A stretch of 64,000 bases of DNA from Pseudovirgaria hyperparasitica (GCF_010093815.1 NW_022985552.1:930001-994000), one strand, 5' to 3'. Counted from the first letter of the stretch, positions 45,873-56,306 are shown. Translations and numbers: made by a program. Notes: a model not told the origin generated them from the sequence alone.

Positions 45873-47276
45873 CTGATGCTAATTATCATCGTGCAAGACG
45901 AAGTATCACTATAAAGTGATTGTAAAGTGGAGACCGACGCGATGTCTCGAAACAGGAAGGCATAGTGTCCGTGATGATGTTTGTGGAGAGGCGCGCGTCG
46001 TGGATAATTAATTATGATGATATATAGTAGAGCGGTACTAGCCGGAATAGGCTAGCTCTCCACGACCCCTTTCGGATCCAAGTGTTATGCGTAACAATGT
46101 CTCCACACGTTAGTGGGGATGCCCTCGGTTCGCGGTGATATACTGTCAGGTACAGGGACCATGTAGATGGGGACTGGTGACGAGTCCGGTGATGGGAATG
46201 AGCTACTTTGATGGAGTTGACGTAGGTACATAATTAGATGGAGGACGTGGTTTAATGATGGAGAAGTCGGAGGCTGGCGTGGAAGCGGCTTGGCGAAGAC
46301 CAAACCTCGATCATCCCATTGAGGTTCTCGACGCCACAGTTGCACACACTTTATCGAGACCCCCGTTCCCCGTTACATCCTTTTTCTCTCTTCTCTTGTG
46401 TATTCATGCTTTGATGGTCTGTAAGCGACAGCATACTACCGCAGACCGTAGCTATGCTCTTCTGCGTTGTACAGTCTTAACAGCTACTAAATACCGGATG
46501 TGCACATGAGCATGGTTCACGACGCAAAGGAAACCACTACTAGCGTCATTCATGCTAACCTCGCCTCGAGCATCACGTAACTACTGTATACATAAGGGGA
46601 CAGCCAATCAGTCAATATAACCCGTAAGACAGTGTTGCAGATGGTTCTCGAGTCTAATATGGCCGACTCATGAAGCATGATCGACGAACGTGTCGTGGTA
46701 TCGCCTCGACGCCGTATTCGCCCCCACGGAGGCACTCTACGAGATGCAAGTTGGTGCTGAGACCACGAGGCTTCCACATACACGACTTCGCAGCCCAGAT
46801 GAGCTGCTTCTCTTCAATATGGTACCACTCTATACCGCATTTCAAGCTTAATTTTCGGATGGGCCAAAAGTCTTCACGTTTTGGTCATCGCTTACAGGCG
46901 GTTTCACAAACGTTTATGTGATACGTTCCAATAGCTGACGGTCATGGAATTGGATAATGGAACAGCTGATAACACTGCGGTCGTACGGAGTGCTATTTTC
47001 ATCAACAATATAAGGCGCAGCGCAAGGCTGGCGAATCACTGGCTGTTGTTACTTCGAATCTGGGAGGCCTCAGTAGTACAGGACGGATCGACAGCGCCAA
47101 ACGCCGTCAGCTTATGGGGGCTGAACCCAACCATTTGCTGCTGAACGGCAAGACCAGGGCGGGCCGTTGCCACAGGTATTGGGGAATACATCTTACAAAT
47201 GTTCCAATGAACCCCTCTCCTAATACTCCTCCTCTTCTCACGCGACAGAACCAACTGAAGATCGGCCGAGTCCACG

Positions 47277-47332
47277 GGGCTATTTACTTGGGGCCATTTA
47301 CTTGGGGTCATTTACTTGGGGCCATTTATTTG
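47277..47332 (+). repeat. Four tandem copies of a 14-bp unit gggccatttacttg
   Basis: Copies at 47277-47290, 47291-47304, 47305-47318 and 47319-47332 are equal in length and differ at single positions (c/t at position 4 or 11; t for c at position 5 of copy 1). A partial gggggcc follows. The array lies 84 bases before the ATG of the downstream membrane-protein gene, so it is in its proximal promoter or 5' leader. Confidence 0.9.
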
Positions 47333-47415
47333 GGGGCCCTTTGTAAGAGAAGACCGTTCGCATTACTGCCTACCTCGCTAAGGCAGCCTCATATACGAGG
47401 CCTCTTTTATCATAA

Positions 47416-49428
47416 ATGGCTGGATGGACACCTCTGCCGTCTAGTGATCCGGCTCACGAGGATTCCCTTGGAGATCTGGGCTCTCCAGGCCTTAGCTATG
47501 ATGATTACAGAGACACGATTCCGCTCACCGAAAACGACCAGTTCTCGCGCAGACGATCTTCCCAATTATCGCCGACGAATGAAGATGGTCTGGAAAGGCT
47601 CAAAGACCGTTCATACACCTCTGCGTCCGCGAGAAGTAGAAAAAGTCATTACTCAACATACTCCGATCTAGACAATCATCAGCACGTATACGACTACCGA
47701 AGGACGCGCAATCAGATATTCTTCAAGGGCTTTGGGGAACTCTTACTCACACTCGCACTATGTGCATCTATCATTGGGGCACTATTCTTATACCAAGGAC
47801 GTGATGCGAGGGACCCGAAGCTATTGGCCAAGTCAGACACGAGAATATTCAATGCACTGATGATAGGATTATCCCTGGCGCTTGGTTTCAACCTTGCGTC
47901 ATCATTGAAGAGTTATGCGAACATCCTCCGATGGTCTCTGCTAACACGACAGTGGTTCTCTCTCGAAGTTTTCGATCTGATCCTGGGCTGTGCTGGACAG
48001 ACGAAGCTCATGGAACTTGTATTCGTGTCTTGGCCCTGGCCCCGTGTTGGCATGATGGGAAAGTATCCTTCCAAACGCATTTGGGCTATGGGCCTTTGCT
48101 GGCTCACGGTGAATCTGAGTGCTCAGATAGCTGTTGCCGCTCTATCTCTATTCTGGCCAGCGGAACCTTCCAAGGATGGAATCCTTCTACAGCGTGGTAA
48201 TGTCTCCGTTGCAAACTTCGATCGCTGGGTTGCTGGCTACCGCCAGAACGAGCCTTACATCGATTTTGCGGAGCAAGGCGCGGCTGCCAACGATTGGGGT
48301 CGACAGGCGCAAGACTACAAGGAAATGCCTTACACGGGCTTCGAAAACGAAACTGACAGCTCGGAAACTGTCTACTATAAGAGAGATGGCTCAGAAAGAT
48401 TCTGGGAATACCGCTTTGATGACCGTAGCGTGAACAACATGCATCGGTGGACGAACCGGTACATCAGGGCCAGTGCTACCTGTCAGGAATATGAGGTGCT
48501 CGAACAGACGAGCAACTGTACGTGGACAGATAGTGACGACTACACCCACGAGAACGTGGACTGCTTCTGGTATACAAGATACGAGGGACAGCCAAACTGG
48601 TCCTATAAACTACCGCCCTATTCCTGGATGGCAGGTGCTACCACGTATATGAGTGAATATCCCGACGGACCCACACCATGTGGAGATCGCTGTGCACACA
48701 TAGCTATTTACCAACCCAAGGGGGGAGAGATCATCAGAAATGCTTTTGTCGAATGTAATGCGACTCTCAGCGAGATCAAGGACCATGACTCTACTGACAA
48801 TGACTTCACGAATCTACCTAGCGATGTCCGAGAGAAAATATACATGAACAAAACTACTGCGGCTTTTGGTGCAGGTGCCATTGGGTTAATTGGGTCTTCG
48901 CCATGGGGCGCATATTGGGACGCTGTGCAGTACAACCCTGTGCAGCGATGGAGTCCAAACGTCACAATCACCGCACCCATGATGGAAAACTTCGTAACGC
49001 GCTTTGCCATCGGTGCCGTCGCTGCATTCAACGACCACGGCCCACGTCTCATAGTTCCAGACCAGCTGAACGCGCCCATGCAAGCACAAACCCTTCAGGT
49101 CGACTGGCTATGGATATACGTCCTCGTCGGCGGTATATGTGGCATCCAGAGCGTCAGCTTGGTGCTGCTTATGATATTCGCAAACAAAGCCATTATCCTG
49201 GACGAAAGCTCATGGAGTCTGGCGAGATTGCTAATGCCTGTGGTCAAGAAGCTAGGTTCTGAGGGAAGCACCATGTCGGGGAAGGATATCGTTAATGCCA
49301 AGGTGTTTGAGGGAGAGAAAATAGCATATGGCGTCAAGACGACAGCGCATGGTAACCGAGTTGATATATTATGGAAAGGCGCAGATCGGTTGAAGCGGAC
49401 AAGCTTCCAGGCGGGGGTTTATGAATAA
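47416..49428 (+). CDS. Large fungal membrane protein of unknown function, 670 aa
   Basis: Single-exon frame starting at ATAAATGG. The N-terminal 95 residues are polar and disordered (TPLPSSDPAHEDSLGD). Helices follow at about 106-127 (GELLLTLALCASIIGALFLY), 140-165 (FNALMIGLSLALGFNLASSL) and 215-240 (WLTVNLSAQIAVAALSLFW). A large loop of about 340 residues contains many Cys, Trp and N-x-S/T sites. A last helix follows (WIYVLVGGICGIQSVSLVLL) with a short cytosolic tail. The architecture (disordered tail, three helices, big glycosylated loop, one helix) is like that of DUF3176 proteins, but I could not assign a family. No catalytic motif was seen. Confidence 0.83.
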   Translation: MAGWTPLPSSDPAHEDSLGDLGSPGLSYDDYRDTIPLTENDQFSRRRSSQLSPTNEDGLERLKDRSYTSASARSRKSHYSTYSDLDNHQHVYDYRRTRNQIFFKGFGELLLTLALCASIIGALFLYQGRDARDPKLLAKSDTRIFNALMIGLSLALGFNLASSLKSYANILRWSLLTRQWFSLEVFDLILGCAGQTKLMELVFVSWPWPRVGMMGKYPSKRIWAMGLCWLTVNLSAQIAVAALSLFWPAEPSKDGILLQRGNVSVANFDRWVAGYRQNEPYIDFAEQGAAANDWGRQAQDYKEMPYTGFENETDSSETVYYKRDGSERFWEYRFDDRSVNNMHRWTNRYIRASATCQEYEVLEQTSNCTWTDSDDYTHENVDCFWYTRYEGQPNWSYKLPPYSWMAGATTYMSEYPDGPTPCGDRCAHIAIYQPKGGEIIRNAFVECNATLSEIKDHDSTDNDFTNLPSDVREKIYMNKTTAAFGAGAIGLIGSSPWGAYWDAVQYNPVQRWSPNVTITAPMMENFVTRFAIGAVAAFNDHGPRLIVPDQLNAPMQAQTLQVDWLWIYVLVGGICGIQSVSLVLLMIFANKAIILDESSWSLARLLMPVVKKLGSEGSTMSGKDIVNAKVFEGEKIAYGVKTTAHGNRVDILWKGADRLKRTSFQAGVYE

Positions 49429-50469
49429 TGAGCATAGGGGATAGTACAGCATAGTGATTTAGCATACTTTGGACCAATCCGGTCGCCACAGAACTTTTAG
49501 CTTCAGCTATTCTAATTTTACTCTCGGTTGAATGAGTTCTATTGTAAAAAGGATTATATGCAATTTCGGTCATATAAAACGCAATAAACTTCAGTCGTAA
49601 CTGCTCGACAGGACTGTCACTTGCTTAACATACTCATTTCACCGTTCTAATCGGCTTTATTCAAAGCTGTTGACAACTGTATTCATTAGCTACTAGGTTG
49701 GCATTAAGAGCCACTCAGCATCATCCTTCTATAGTCTCTTTTTCTAGCGCAAGCTACTTTGGTTCTGCTTCGATTAGCATACCAATTAGATTTCGGCAAG
49801 CAAACATGTGTCATATCGCCCAGGGGAGCAAGTTATTTCGACACATGCAGATGTGCCTAGTATCAAAAAACGAAGCAGATAGAGATGATATTGGTCTACG
49901 TTTATACAGCGATCAGCTCAAGATTAGTTCCCACGCTCGTACCTCTGGATGTACATTCTAAATGGTAGAGATCGTCTCAGCAATTTATGCTTCTTTTGAT
50001 TATGCCGTGAGTAAAGCCACATGAATGTACTTGGGGGAACTTCCGAATCTTACATTGGAATGGAACAATCACCCAGATTGACGTCCATCCTGTACAATTA
50101 CTGTTATACAGAATAGTCGTAGATTCATGTAGCGAAAGGTAAGCCATGAATACGGCACGAGTAGTTTAGACAAAGACATGGACGAAGTGTAAGTAGAACA
50201 TTTTCATAAAGATTTTCATCATACTCAGTCTCATAGAGTCTCTATCTAAGTGTCATAAACAAATGGAACATTGTAACCTCCCAAAGGTATCATTCTGTCC
50301 AACCTCGCGCCTCGGCGCGGGTGCGTATCTGGCGTCCCCAGCCGATCTGACCGAACGGTCTCTGTCCTCGTTCTGTGCAACTTGTGACCATATCAAATCG
50401 ATCCACGTGCGTTGTTTGAGTAAAGTTCAAGAGATCGAATTACTCGATCCCCAACATGAGAATCATCAT
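49429..50469. other. Convergent gene-free interval
   Basis: About 1.0 kb between the stop codons of the flanking genes. The open frame at 50263 is the complementary shadow of the minus-strand repeat protein at its right end. Nothing else to support. Confidence 0.45.
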
Positions 50470-51168
50470 TCAGTGACCACGAACAAAGTCGTTGATCTGG
50501 CGAAGCAAGTACACCGGTGCATGCGCCTCCTCGGTCTCAACGTTCAGCGAGTAGTTCAATTGTGCGCGCTTGTTTGCACGGTGCGTGAAGCTCAAGGCGT
50601 GGTTGATTTGCTGAAGGAGGTGGGCGGCAGGAGGTGCGGCGGCGGTGATAGGCTCTGCAGTGTCATAGTCGGAGCTGTGGAACGCCTTGTTGATCTGCTG
50701 GAGCAAGTGTGCGGCAGGAGGCGCGGAGGCCGTGATCTCCTCGGCAGCAGACTTGTCGGTATGGAAAAAGGTGTTGATGTTACGGAGAAGATCGATAGCT
50801 GGGGGCGCGAGTTCCGCCTCAACTTCTGGTTCCGTAGCAGCGGGAGCGACCTCAGGCTCGACAACCTCAATGCTCTGGCGACGGGACACAGCGGGAGTGT
50901 CCATTGGCGTGGGGGCTTGAGTGAGACCAGGGGTTGGCATGATGGAGTCTACGGCAATAGCGGTGTGGCGCTTGATGGATGGTACACCGAGGGCTTGGTC
51001 GCGGGAAATGGATTTAGTGATTGCATCGTGAACCTGTTGAAGGAACAGGGGCGATGCGTCAGGAGCGGTCTTGACTTTTGAGAGGTCCATGGATGTGCGA
51101 GGGCTGTTTTCAAACATGGAATCTGTGATGACCCGGGTAAGGGCGAGAGGAGATTGGACGGCGGCCAT
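50470..51168 (-). CDS. Small protein with five degenerate LLxQIN repeats, 232 aa
   Basis: Single-exon frame starting MAAVQSPLAL. I do not recognise a family. Five copies of a short helix-like motif are visible: SPLFLQQVHDAI (near residue 40), APPAIDLLRNINTFFH, APPAAHLLQQINKAFH, APPAAHLLQQINHALS and APVYLLRQINDFV at the C-terminus. They are separated by acidic or Ala/Pro-rich spacers of 15 to 40 residues. Copies 3 and 4 are the closest and suggest recent duplication. No signal peptide or membrane helix is present, so it is probably cytosolic. The spaced amphipathic LLxQI motifs look like repeated docking peptides (inference). Confidence 0.72.
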   Translation of the reverse strand: MAAVQSPLALTRVITDSMFENSPRTSMDLSKVKTAPDASPLFLQQVHDAITKSISRDQALGVPSIKRHTAIAVDSIMPTPGLTQAPTPMDTPAVSRRQSIEVVEPEVAPAATEPEVEAELAPPAIDLLRNINTFFHTDKSAAEEITASAPPAAHLLQQINKAFHSSDYDTAEPITAAAPPAAHLLQQINHALSFTHRANKRAQLNYSLNVETEEAHAPVYLLRQINDFVRGH

Positions 51169-52377
51169 TGTATGTAATGCTGGCTATGGGAAAGTTGTTT
51201 TAATGTTTTGATGTATCAAAGCGAAGCAATAAGCTTGATAGTAGATGATAGAGGTGTAGAGATGTTGTTGTGATGTTGTTTGGATGCTGTGTTGTGATGC
51301 TGTATGAGAGATCCGAGAATGCTCAAGAAGATATATACAAACACACAGGAGTCCGTCTCCGGACGCAGAGGCCAGCAGCCGCAGACCTCATTTCCCACCG
51401 ATTACCACAAATAGCTATTTCGGGCACGTTGCCACACACGCATGCAGCAATACGGGCGAAAGAGACATGAATGATAAATTTCTCAGCTGTAGTTGCTCCG
51501 GCTCCGCCCGCCAGCGTTCGTCAATGATTCAGGGTTGATCCGTCGCCGACGGTGTGCAGATGACCTCGGCAACGCTGTAGGGCTGGTAGTGAACATCACC
51601 CAGCCCAAGAGAAGTATCGCGCACTTTAGCGGAGCCTTGGCGTTTACCAAAAATAGCAATCAACACCAAACGGCTGGCATCTGCTGGCGGCGTATTCGTA
51701 ACAGCCTTGCGAATGTCGAGACGCTACTACAAAGGAGTCGTCTAAGGACGCGCGTTCTTGTGTATCTGTTTTTAGAAATGCCACATGAGCCCGGCATGAG
51801 AAGTATTACTCTTGGTGTAGGTCGAGAATTGTTTGCGAAATGTATGATTGTCATGCCGAGGCTGACAGCCACCTGATCATGGAGACCAGGACAGCATCGG
51901 AGACGGAGACGGAGACGGCCATCCACGAAAATGGTACGGGTCTCCCACCACGGCTGTAGTCAGTTAGTCCTGCAAATCTTTTCAGGCAGATCACGTTGTT
52001 CATCCCTGAATAGAACCGTTGGGACTTGTTTAGATTGCCTCCATTGCTGCTTCCGTTCGCAGGCGATTGTCGGGTCTCGAGGGTTTTACACATCTAGCAT
52101 TTGTGGCATATGGGCCGTTCCACGCGCGCTGGAACACCCGCCCGCTACCCGCTCATTGATCATCAGGGTCGTGGCAATAAGACTTTTGATGCTGACTCTT
52201 GGGCAGAGCGTCCTTGAGTCTGTTGCTGTCGATGTAGTATACATGCTCAATTTCTGGTAAGCTCTGTTGGCCGGCTCCGCTGTTGCCAATCCATTGTGCT
52301 CGGCTCTCGCGCATTCGAACCGTTGCCGCAGAAATTGTCCACATGAAGGTTTCATTAAAAACCTCGTTAGCATGCTT
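51169..52377. other. Gene-free interval
   Basis: About 1.2 kb. The 5' leader of the repeat-protein gene is rich in tgttgtgatg units (51255-51305). Three ggagac copies lie at about 51898-51918. Frames such as 51493-51876 have no domain or initiation support. Confidence 0.45.
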
Positions 52378-53226
52378 TTAGCTTTTGAGTTTTCTGCGAC
52401 TGCTTTTCCTTGTGGCACCCCTGGGCAGTTCGTTGAGCTCCTCACTAATTTCAGCTTTGCGTTTTTTACTCTTTAGACCGTCGGTTGGGGTGTCTTCTTC
52501 CTGCTTGTCTTCGTTATCGCCGGCCGACTGGTCCACAGCATCCACATCTTCCTCTTGACCTTCAGCATCAATATCCACTTGTTCTTTTCCCAATACCCAG
52601 GCAACCCTTTCCGCGTCCAGGGCACTGACATTCAGCCTCTTCTTTAGCAAGTCGAATTCTTGAACCAGCATCTCATAATGCTTTGCGTTATAGTCAATCT
52701 TTCGCTGCCAGCCGCGTGTACCCGCTTTACCAGGCTTATCCCATAAACACCATCGAAAGAGCTCGTCAGAAAAGAAAGGTATAGCATCTGGCCGGTATAT
52801 GCTTAACAGAAGACTTCCAGTCGCCGGCCCAACACCGGACAGCCTTGTTACAATGGCCAGCGCTTTAGTAACGCTTACATCTTCGCTTTCGAGATCGAGA
52901 TGGGCGAATGCCTCCTTCGTGGTCCTCTCAATAGCCTCGTCACTATTGCCACGAACAAGATTCAATAGCTTTGGACGGAAGGTACCATGTTTGAGCTTCC
53001 ATTCGACAAGCTGCACTACCTCGCTGGGATCGAGTCTGCGGTCTGGCCGGTGTGTGAGAGCTTGTGGTAGCGTGCTATAGCGGAAGCGATCGAGCTCAAG
53101 TAATTTTGAAGGCACGTAGGTTTCGTATCGTGAAAGAATATCATTGAAGGTTGCAAGTGCAATCGAGTTCGTCTCATATGACGGCATCTTCAGTCTAGGG
53201 GTGCGCAATTGCTTTGCGCCAGGCAT
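52378..53226 (-). CDS. Helix-hairpin-helix protein with a DNA-glycosylase-like core
   Basis: Single-exon frame. The first in-frame ATG is at 53226 (MPGAKQLRTPRL), giving 282 aa. The core contains an HhH-like segment VTRLSGVGPATGSLLLSIY, followed by PFFSDELFRWCLWD, and before it RLDPSEVVQLVEWKLKHGTF. This spacing recalls the HhH-GPD fold of base-excision glycosylases, but the usual catalytic Lys and iron-sulfur cysteines are not evident. The C-terminus is acidic (EDVDAVDQSAGDNEDKQEED) and then basic (KSKKRKAE, RKSSRRKLKS), suggesting a nuclear protein. I have seen similar uncharacterised proteins in many fungi. DNA binding is inferred, catalysis is not. It is divergent from the Mpv17-family gene across 213 bases. 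Confidence 0.82.
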   Translation of the reverse strand: MPGAKQLRTPRLKMPSYETNSIALATFNDILSRYETYVPSKLLELDRFRYSTLPQALTHRPDRRLDPSEVVQLVEWKLKHGTFRPKLLNLVRGNSDEAIERTTKEAFAHLDLESEDVSVTKALAIVTRLSGVGPATGSLLLSIYRPDAIPFFSDELFRWCLWDKPGKAGTRGWQRKIDYNAKHYEMLVQEFDLLKKRLNVSALDAERVAWVLGKEQVDIDAEGQEEDVDAVDQSAGDNEDKQEEDTPTDGLKSKKRKAEISEELNELPRGATRKSSRRKLKS

Positions 53227-53439
53227 TTGAAGCTCCGGCGAAGCTTCCCCACTGCCCGGCTCCACATACCAGCAGTAGGTCCGAGCAAGCTACGAATCCT
53301 GTCATACGAGACACCTCTCATTTCAACAATGCCCAACACCACCGTCTTCGTACCTTTTAATTCCTTCGTAGTTGACCATCAATCAACATCACTGCCTTTA
53401 ACCTGAATTTGTAGCGTCCTTCATTTTCCAATCGCCAAC

Positions 53440-54136
53440 ATGCCCAAACTCTCTCCCCTCGTATCAGCCTGCGGCATGGCCCTCACGCTCAATTGCGTGT
53501 CCAACGTCATAGCCCAACGCGTGCGCGCATATCGCAACAGCGAACCCTTCGTTTTCGATTCCACGCTCTTCCTGCAATTCCTCGTCGTCGGCGTTATCAC
53601 CACGCCACCAAACTACCTCTGGCAAGGCTGGCTCGAGAAGACGTTTCCTGGCTGGAAGCTGGTTGCTAAGAGCGATGTGGAAAAGGGCATGGCTGGCGCA
53701 GACGTCGAACTAGACGAAAAGAGCGAGAAGAATGAGAAGGGGTACCAGCATAAACGAGACGAGAGCTTTGGAGACAAAGTTAGAGTACGAGACTGGATGA
53801 ACATTTTTAAGAAGTGGTTCACGGATTGCATCACGCTTGGAGCTATCTTCAACACGGTCGCGTTCCTGGTGCTGATGGGGATCCTAAAAGGCAAAAGTGG
53901 GCCTCAGATTATGACAGATATCCGCACTGTGAATACTCCCTTCATGTTGCGAAGCCTGCAGCGCACTGACGCCTAGATAGGAGACATGGAAAATCATCTA
54001 TAATAGCTACAAAGTATGGCCGATCGCCAATTTTGTCAGCACCACATGGATTCCGGTCGAGAAACGTATCGTTTTCCTAAGCTTCTGCGGTGTCCTTTGG
54101 GGGATTTACATGAGCATTGTCGCTGGTGACTTGTGA
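53440..54136 (+). CDS. Mpv17/PXMP2 family integral membrane protein
   Basis: Exons 53440-53928 and 53981-54136 give 214 aa. The 52-nt intron (GTGAAT ... CACTGACG ... GATAG) joins DIRTETWKIIYNSYKVWPIA, the start of the family signature, which continues with NFVSTTWIPVEKRIVF and ends in CGVLWGIYMSIV. Four membrane helices are expected. A charged insert of about 30 residues (AGADVELDEKSEKNEKGYQH) interrupts the loop after helix 2. Relatives are the mitochondrial inner-membrane protein Sym1/Mpv17 and peroxisomal PXMP2, which form small channels. Organelle cannot be decided from this sequence. Confidence 0.9.
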
Positions 54137-54446
54137 TTATGAACCAATCTTTTTAGTATCACAAGCCTCATGCGGCGATCTGGAGATAGTATCATCAAAG
54201 CTGTATTAGCATGTCATATGTGGGTATCGGATATTCGAGCTACATAATCGACAGGACGACACCATCATTTACATCGTACCGCACAAACACCTATGTTGGC
54301 CTTCCGTTCTTATATCAGGAGCCTTCCGTGCCAATTCGATAGAGCTCTAGCTTTAAAATCATGGCGTTTAGACCGATCAACCTTGGTCAAAAGAATGACT
54401 TAATCGTCTACTAGATCACATCAGTGGTTACAAACGCGTCTAACTC
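54137..54446. other. Convergent spacer
   Basis: These 310 bases lie between the stop codons of the Mpv17-family gene and the exonuclease-HRDC gene and are presumably both 3' UTRs. No gene seen. Confidence 0.5.
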
Positions 54447-56306
54447 TCAATCTGCAAGCCGTTCGACTTCTGTCTTGCGGCGCTTCCGTGTTCGCCGTTC
54501 GAGGGCCGAATTTGATGGCGACTCCTGGGGTGTGTCAATTGTGTCACTGAACAGCTCAGAATAGGATTCGAGATCTTCGATTGCCGTCTCTTCGAGTGCG
54601 AAGGAGAGCCCTGTGTGTAATTGGGGAGGTTGTGATGTTACTGGAGTCTGGCTAATTGCAGGCTGCGGAACACGCTGTGGTGGATTGTAGGAAGCACTAC
54701 GATTGTCCACAAGATTTCGGACCACATCTTCCACCGTCGATAGGGCTTCCGCGGTGCGTTGCGCCTTGATCTGGACCGGATTGTCGCAGGCGGGTGAAGA
54801 GCTTTCCGATCGATCAAGCGCCGAAAGAGGACTCCTCTCTCGGACCCTCGAGCGTTGTTGGAGTATGCTATCAAGAGAGGGGAGCGGTGATGACTTAGGA
54901 GCGGAGGCATTCGGAAGCACCTCGGTCTTGCTCGGGCTCATTTTACGATGTAGTATTTTGTAAGGCAATTCCGCCACAGCTGTGATGCCCTTTGCAGAGC
55001 GAAATTTGATGATGATTTCAATCCACTGAGATCCGAATTGTTCTATCTTTTTCGGACCGATACCCTTAAGTTGACTGAGATGTTCTAATTTGGTGGGCTG
55101 GAAAAAGGCAAGATCCTGGAGAACAGTATTCGGTGCGACCATGAATGCCTTGTGAAATCCGTGCGCTGACTGCTGCTTGAACCGACAGCTTGCTAATTCG
55201 CCGTATAGCTGGCGCTCTAACGGAGTCAGGTCCGGACGAGCGTCCCTTGTTTTCTCCTTGGGCTGACGTGCTCTCTCCTGCGTGTTCGGGGCGCCCGTCT
55301 GCGGTTGAGAACCGTCTTCCGTCAGATTAATCACCTGATGTTGTTCCACGGACGACTCTCCGTATATCTCGGCTTTCGGCGGTTCAGGAGCCGGCCAAAA
55401 TTCCTCAGCAGACAGAGCTGTTCCCCCAGCCTTCCCCGGCATCAGGCGTAAGCCCTTAATACGAGAAAGTCCACCCAGAGCGTCCGCATCATCGCACAGA
55501 AGCGGTAACCCGGGCACAGGGTCCATCTCCGTCCTCTTCGCGTCCATGCAGTGATATAACACGAATCCGGCATATGCATCGTTTGCAGCATACTTCTGCT
55601 GCTCGAAGCTCAGCGGCCGCGGATTGTTCCAGTGGCTCGTCCTCACATTGCCCTTGTAAAGCTTCAACCCCATGATTTCTTGGACCTGTGTGTCAAAAGC
55701 CACGAGCTTTGTGGATAGCTCCTTTAGCCCCTTCTTGCGCTTCTCCTCGTCCGTCGTGCAAAGATGCTTTCCGCCAAACTTCACAAGCCGATATAGCCGG
55801 CTCAATTCAAATCCTGCGCGTGGTTTTAAGTCGAAAGACTTCCTCAGACGGCTGAAGTCGGCATTCATCACCGCCACACCAACCTTCACAATCTTTGCAC
55901 TTTCCAAAATAGTCCTCAGTGTAGGCGCAACGATGTCCGCTACAGTGCTCCCTTGATGAGCTGCAACGTGAAACACAGCGATTTTGCTCTCACACGCAAG
56001 CTGGATCACTGAGATCTCGTCTTTGATCGTATGGCGGCGTTTTGGATCGCCTTGCCATTCCATATCGAAGCCAAGGATGGGCTCGTTCATGAACATCTGC
56101 GCGACTTCTTCAGAGCGTTTTAGGCTCGTGCAGTAGAATAATGTGGGGGATTTACCGCTCGGATAGCGGAACTGTGAGTAATTAAACCAATCGCCGAGCT
56201 TGCGCGGGCGTTTGCATGTTAGTGGCCATTTGAAGGTATATCCATCGTTGGTTGAGGAGGTTGATGTTTCTGGGGCATTAGTCTCGACGAGTGTCGTTTG
56301 TATCAT
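54447..56306 (-). CDS. DEDDy 3'-5' exonuclease with HRDC domain (WRN-exonuclease-like)
   Basis: Single-exon gene, 619 aa from the ATG at 56306 (MIQTTLVET). The open frame extends upstream without another ATG. The exonuclease domain spans about residues 55-260. Catalytic residues are D81 and E83 in LGFDMEWQ, D151 in AVMNADFSRL, then Y240 and D244 in KYAANDAYAGF, the DEDDy arrangement. An HRDC domain follows at about 363-435 (LTPLERQLYGELASCRFKQQ, LKGIGPKKIEQFG). The tail is disordered and ends in RRTRKRRKTE, a likely nuclear localisation signal. The order exonuclease then HRDC matches Rrp6-type and WRN-type nucleases, but the N-terminal Rrp6 region is missing. RNA or DNA trimming in the nucleus is inferred. 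Confidence 0.88.
   Translation of the reverse strand: MIQTTLVETNAPETSTSSTNDGYTFKWPLTCKRPRKLGDWFNYSQFRYPSGKSPTLFYCTSLKRSEEVAQMFMNEPILGFDMEWQGDPKRRHTIKDEISVIQLACESKIAVFHVAAHQGSTVADIVAPTLRTILESAKIVKVGVAVMNADFSRLRKSFDLKPRAGFELSRLYRLVKFGGKHLCTTDEEKRKKGLKELSTKLVAFDTQVQEIMGLKLYKGNVRTSHWNNPRPLSFEQQKYAANDAYAGFVLYHCMDAKRTEMDPVPGLPLLCDDADALGGLSRIKGLRLMPGKAGGTALSAEEFWPAPEPPKAEIYGESSVEQHQVINLTEDGSQPQTGAPNTQERARQPKEKTRDARPDLTPLERQLYGELASCRFKQQSAHGFHKAFMVAPNTVLQDLAFFQPTKLEHLSQLKGIGPKKIEQFGSQWIEIIIKFRSAKGITAVAELPYKILHRKMSPSKTEVLPNASAPKSSPLPSLDSILQQRSRVRERSPLSALDRSESSSPACDNPVQIKAQRTAEALSTVEDVVRNLVDNRSASYNPPQRVPQPAISQTPVTSQPPQLHTGLSFALEETAIEDLESYSELFSDTIDTPQESPSNSALERRTRKRRKTEVERLAD

Larger units (their letters stand above)
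45775..47415. other. Divergent promoter interval, tannase-family gene / membrane protein
   Basis: About 1.6 kb with no supportable gene. It holds the tannase TATA box at its left end and a four-copy 14-bp tandem repeat at its right end (47277-47332). Other open frames are short and without domains. Confidence 0.5.

Noticed and set aside
47114-47671. Plus-strand frame translating the 14-bp repeat (GPFTWGHLLGAIYLG)
   Set aside because: It overlaps the 670-aa membrane protein in another frame, and the repeat unit is not a multiple of three.
50263-51081. Plus-strand 272-aa frame
   Set aside because: Complement of the LLxQIN repeat protein. The minus strand has the better start and repeat structure.
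53263-53340. Upstream exon for the HhH protein starting MRGVSYDRIRS
   Set aside because: Its frame does not join the HhH frame through any GT-AG intron. An in-frame ATG at 53226 gives a sensible start.
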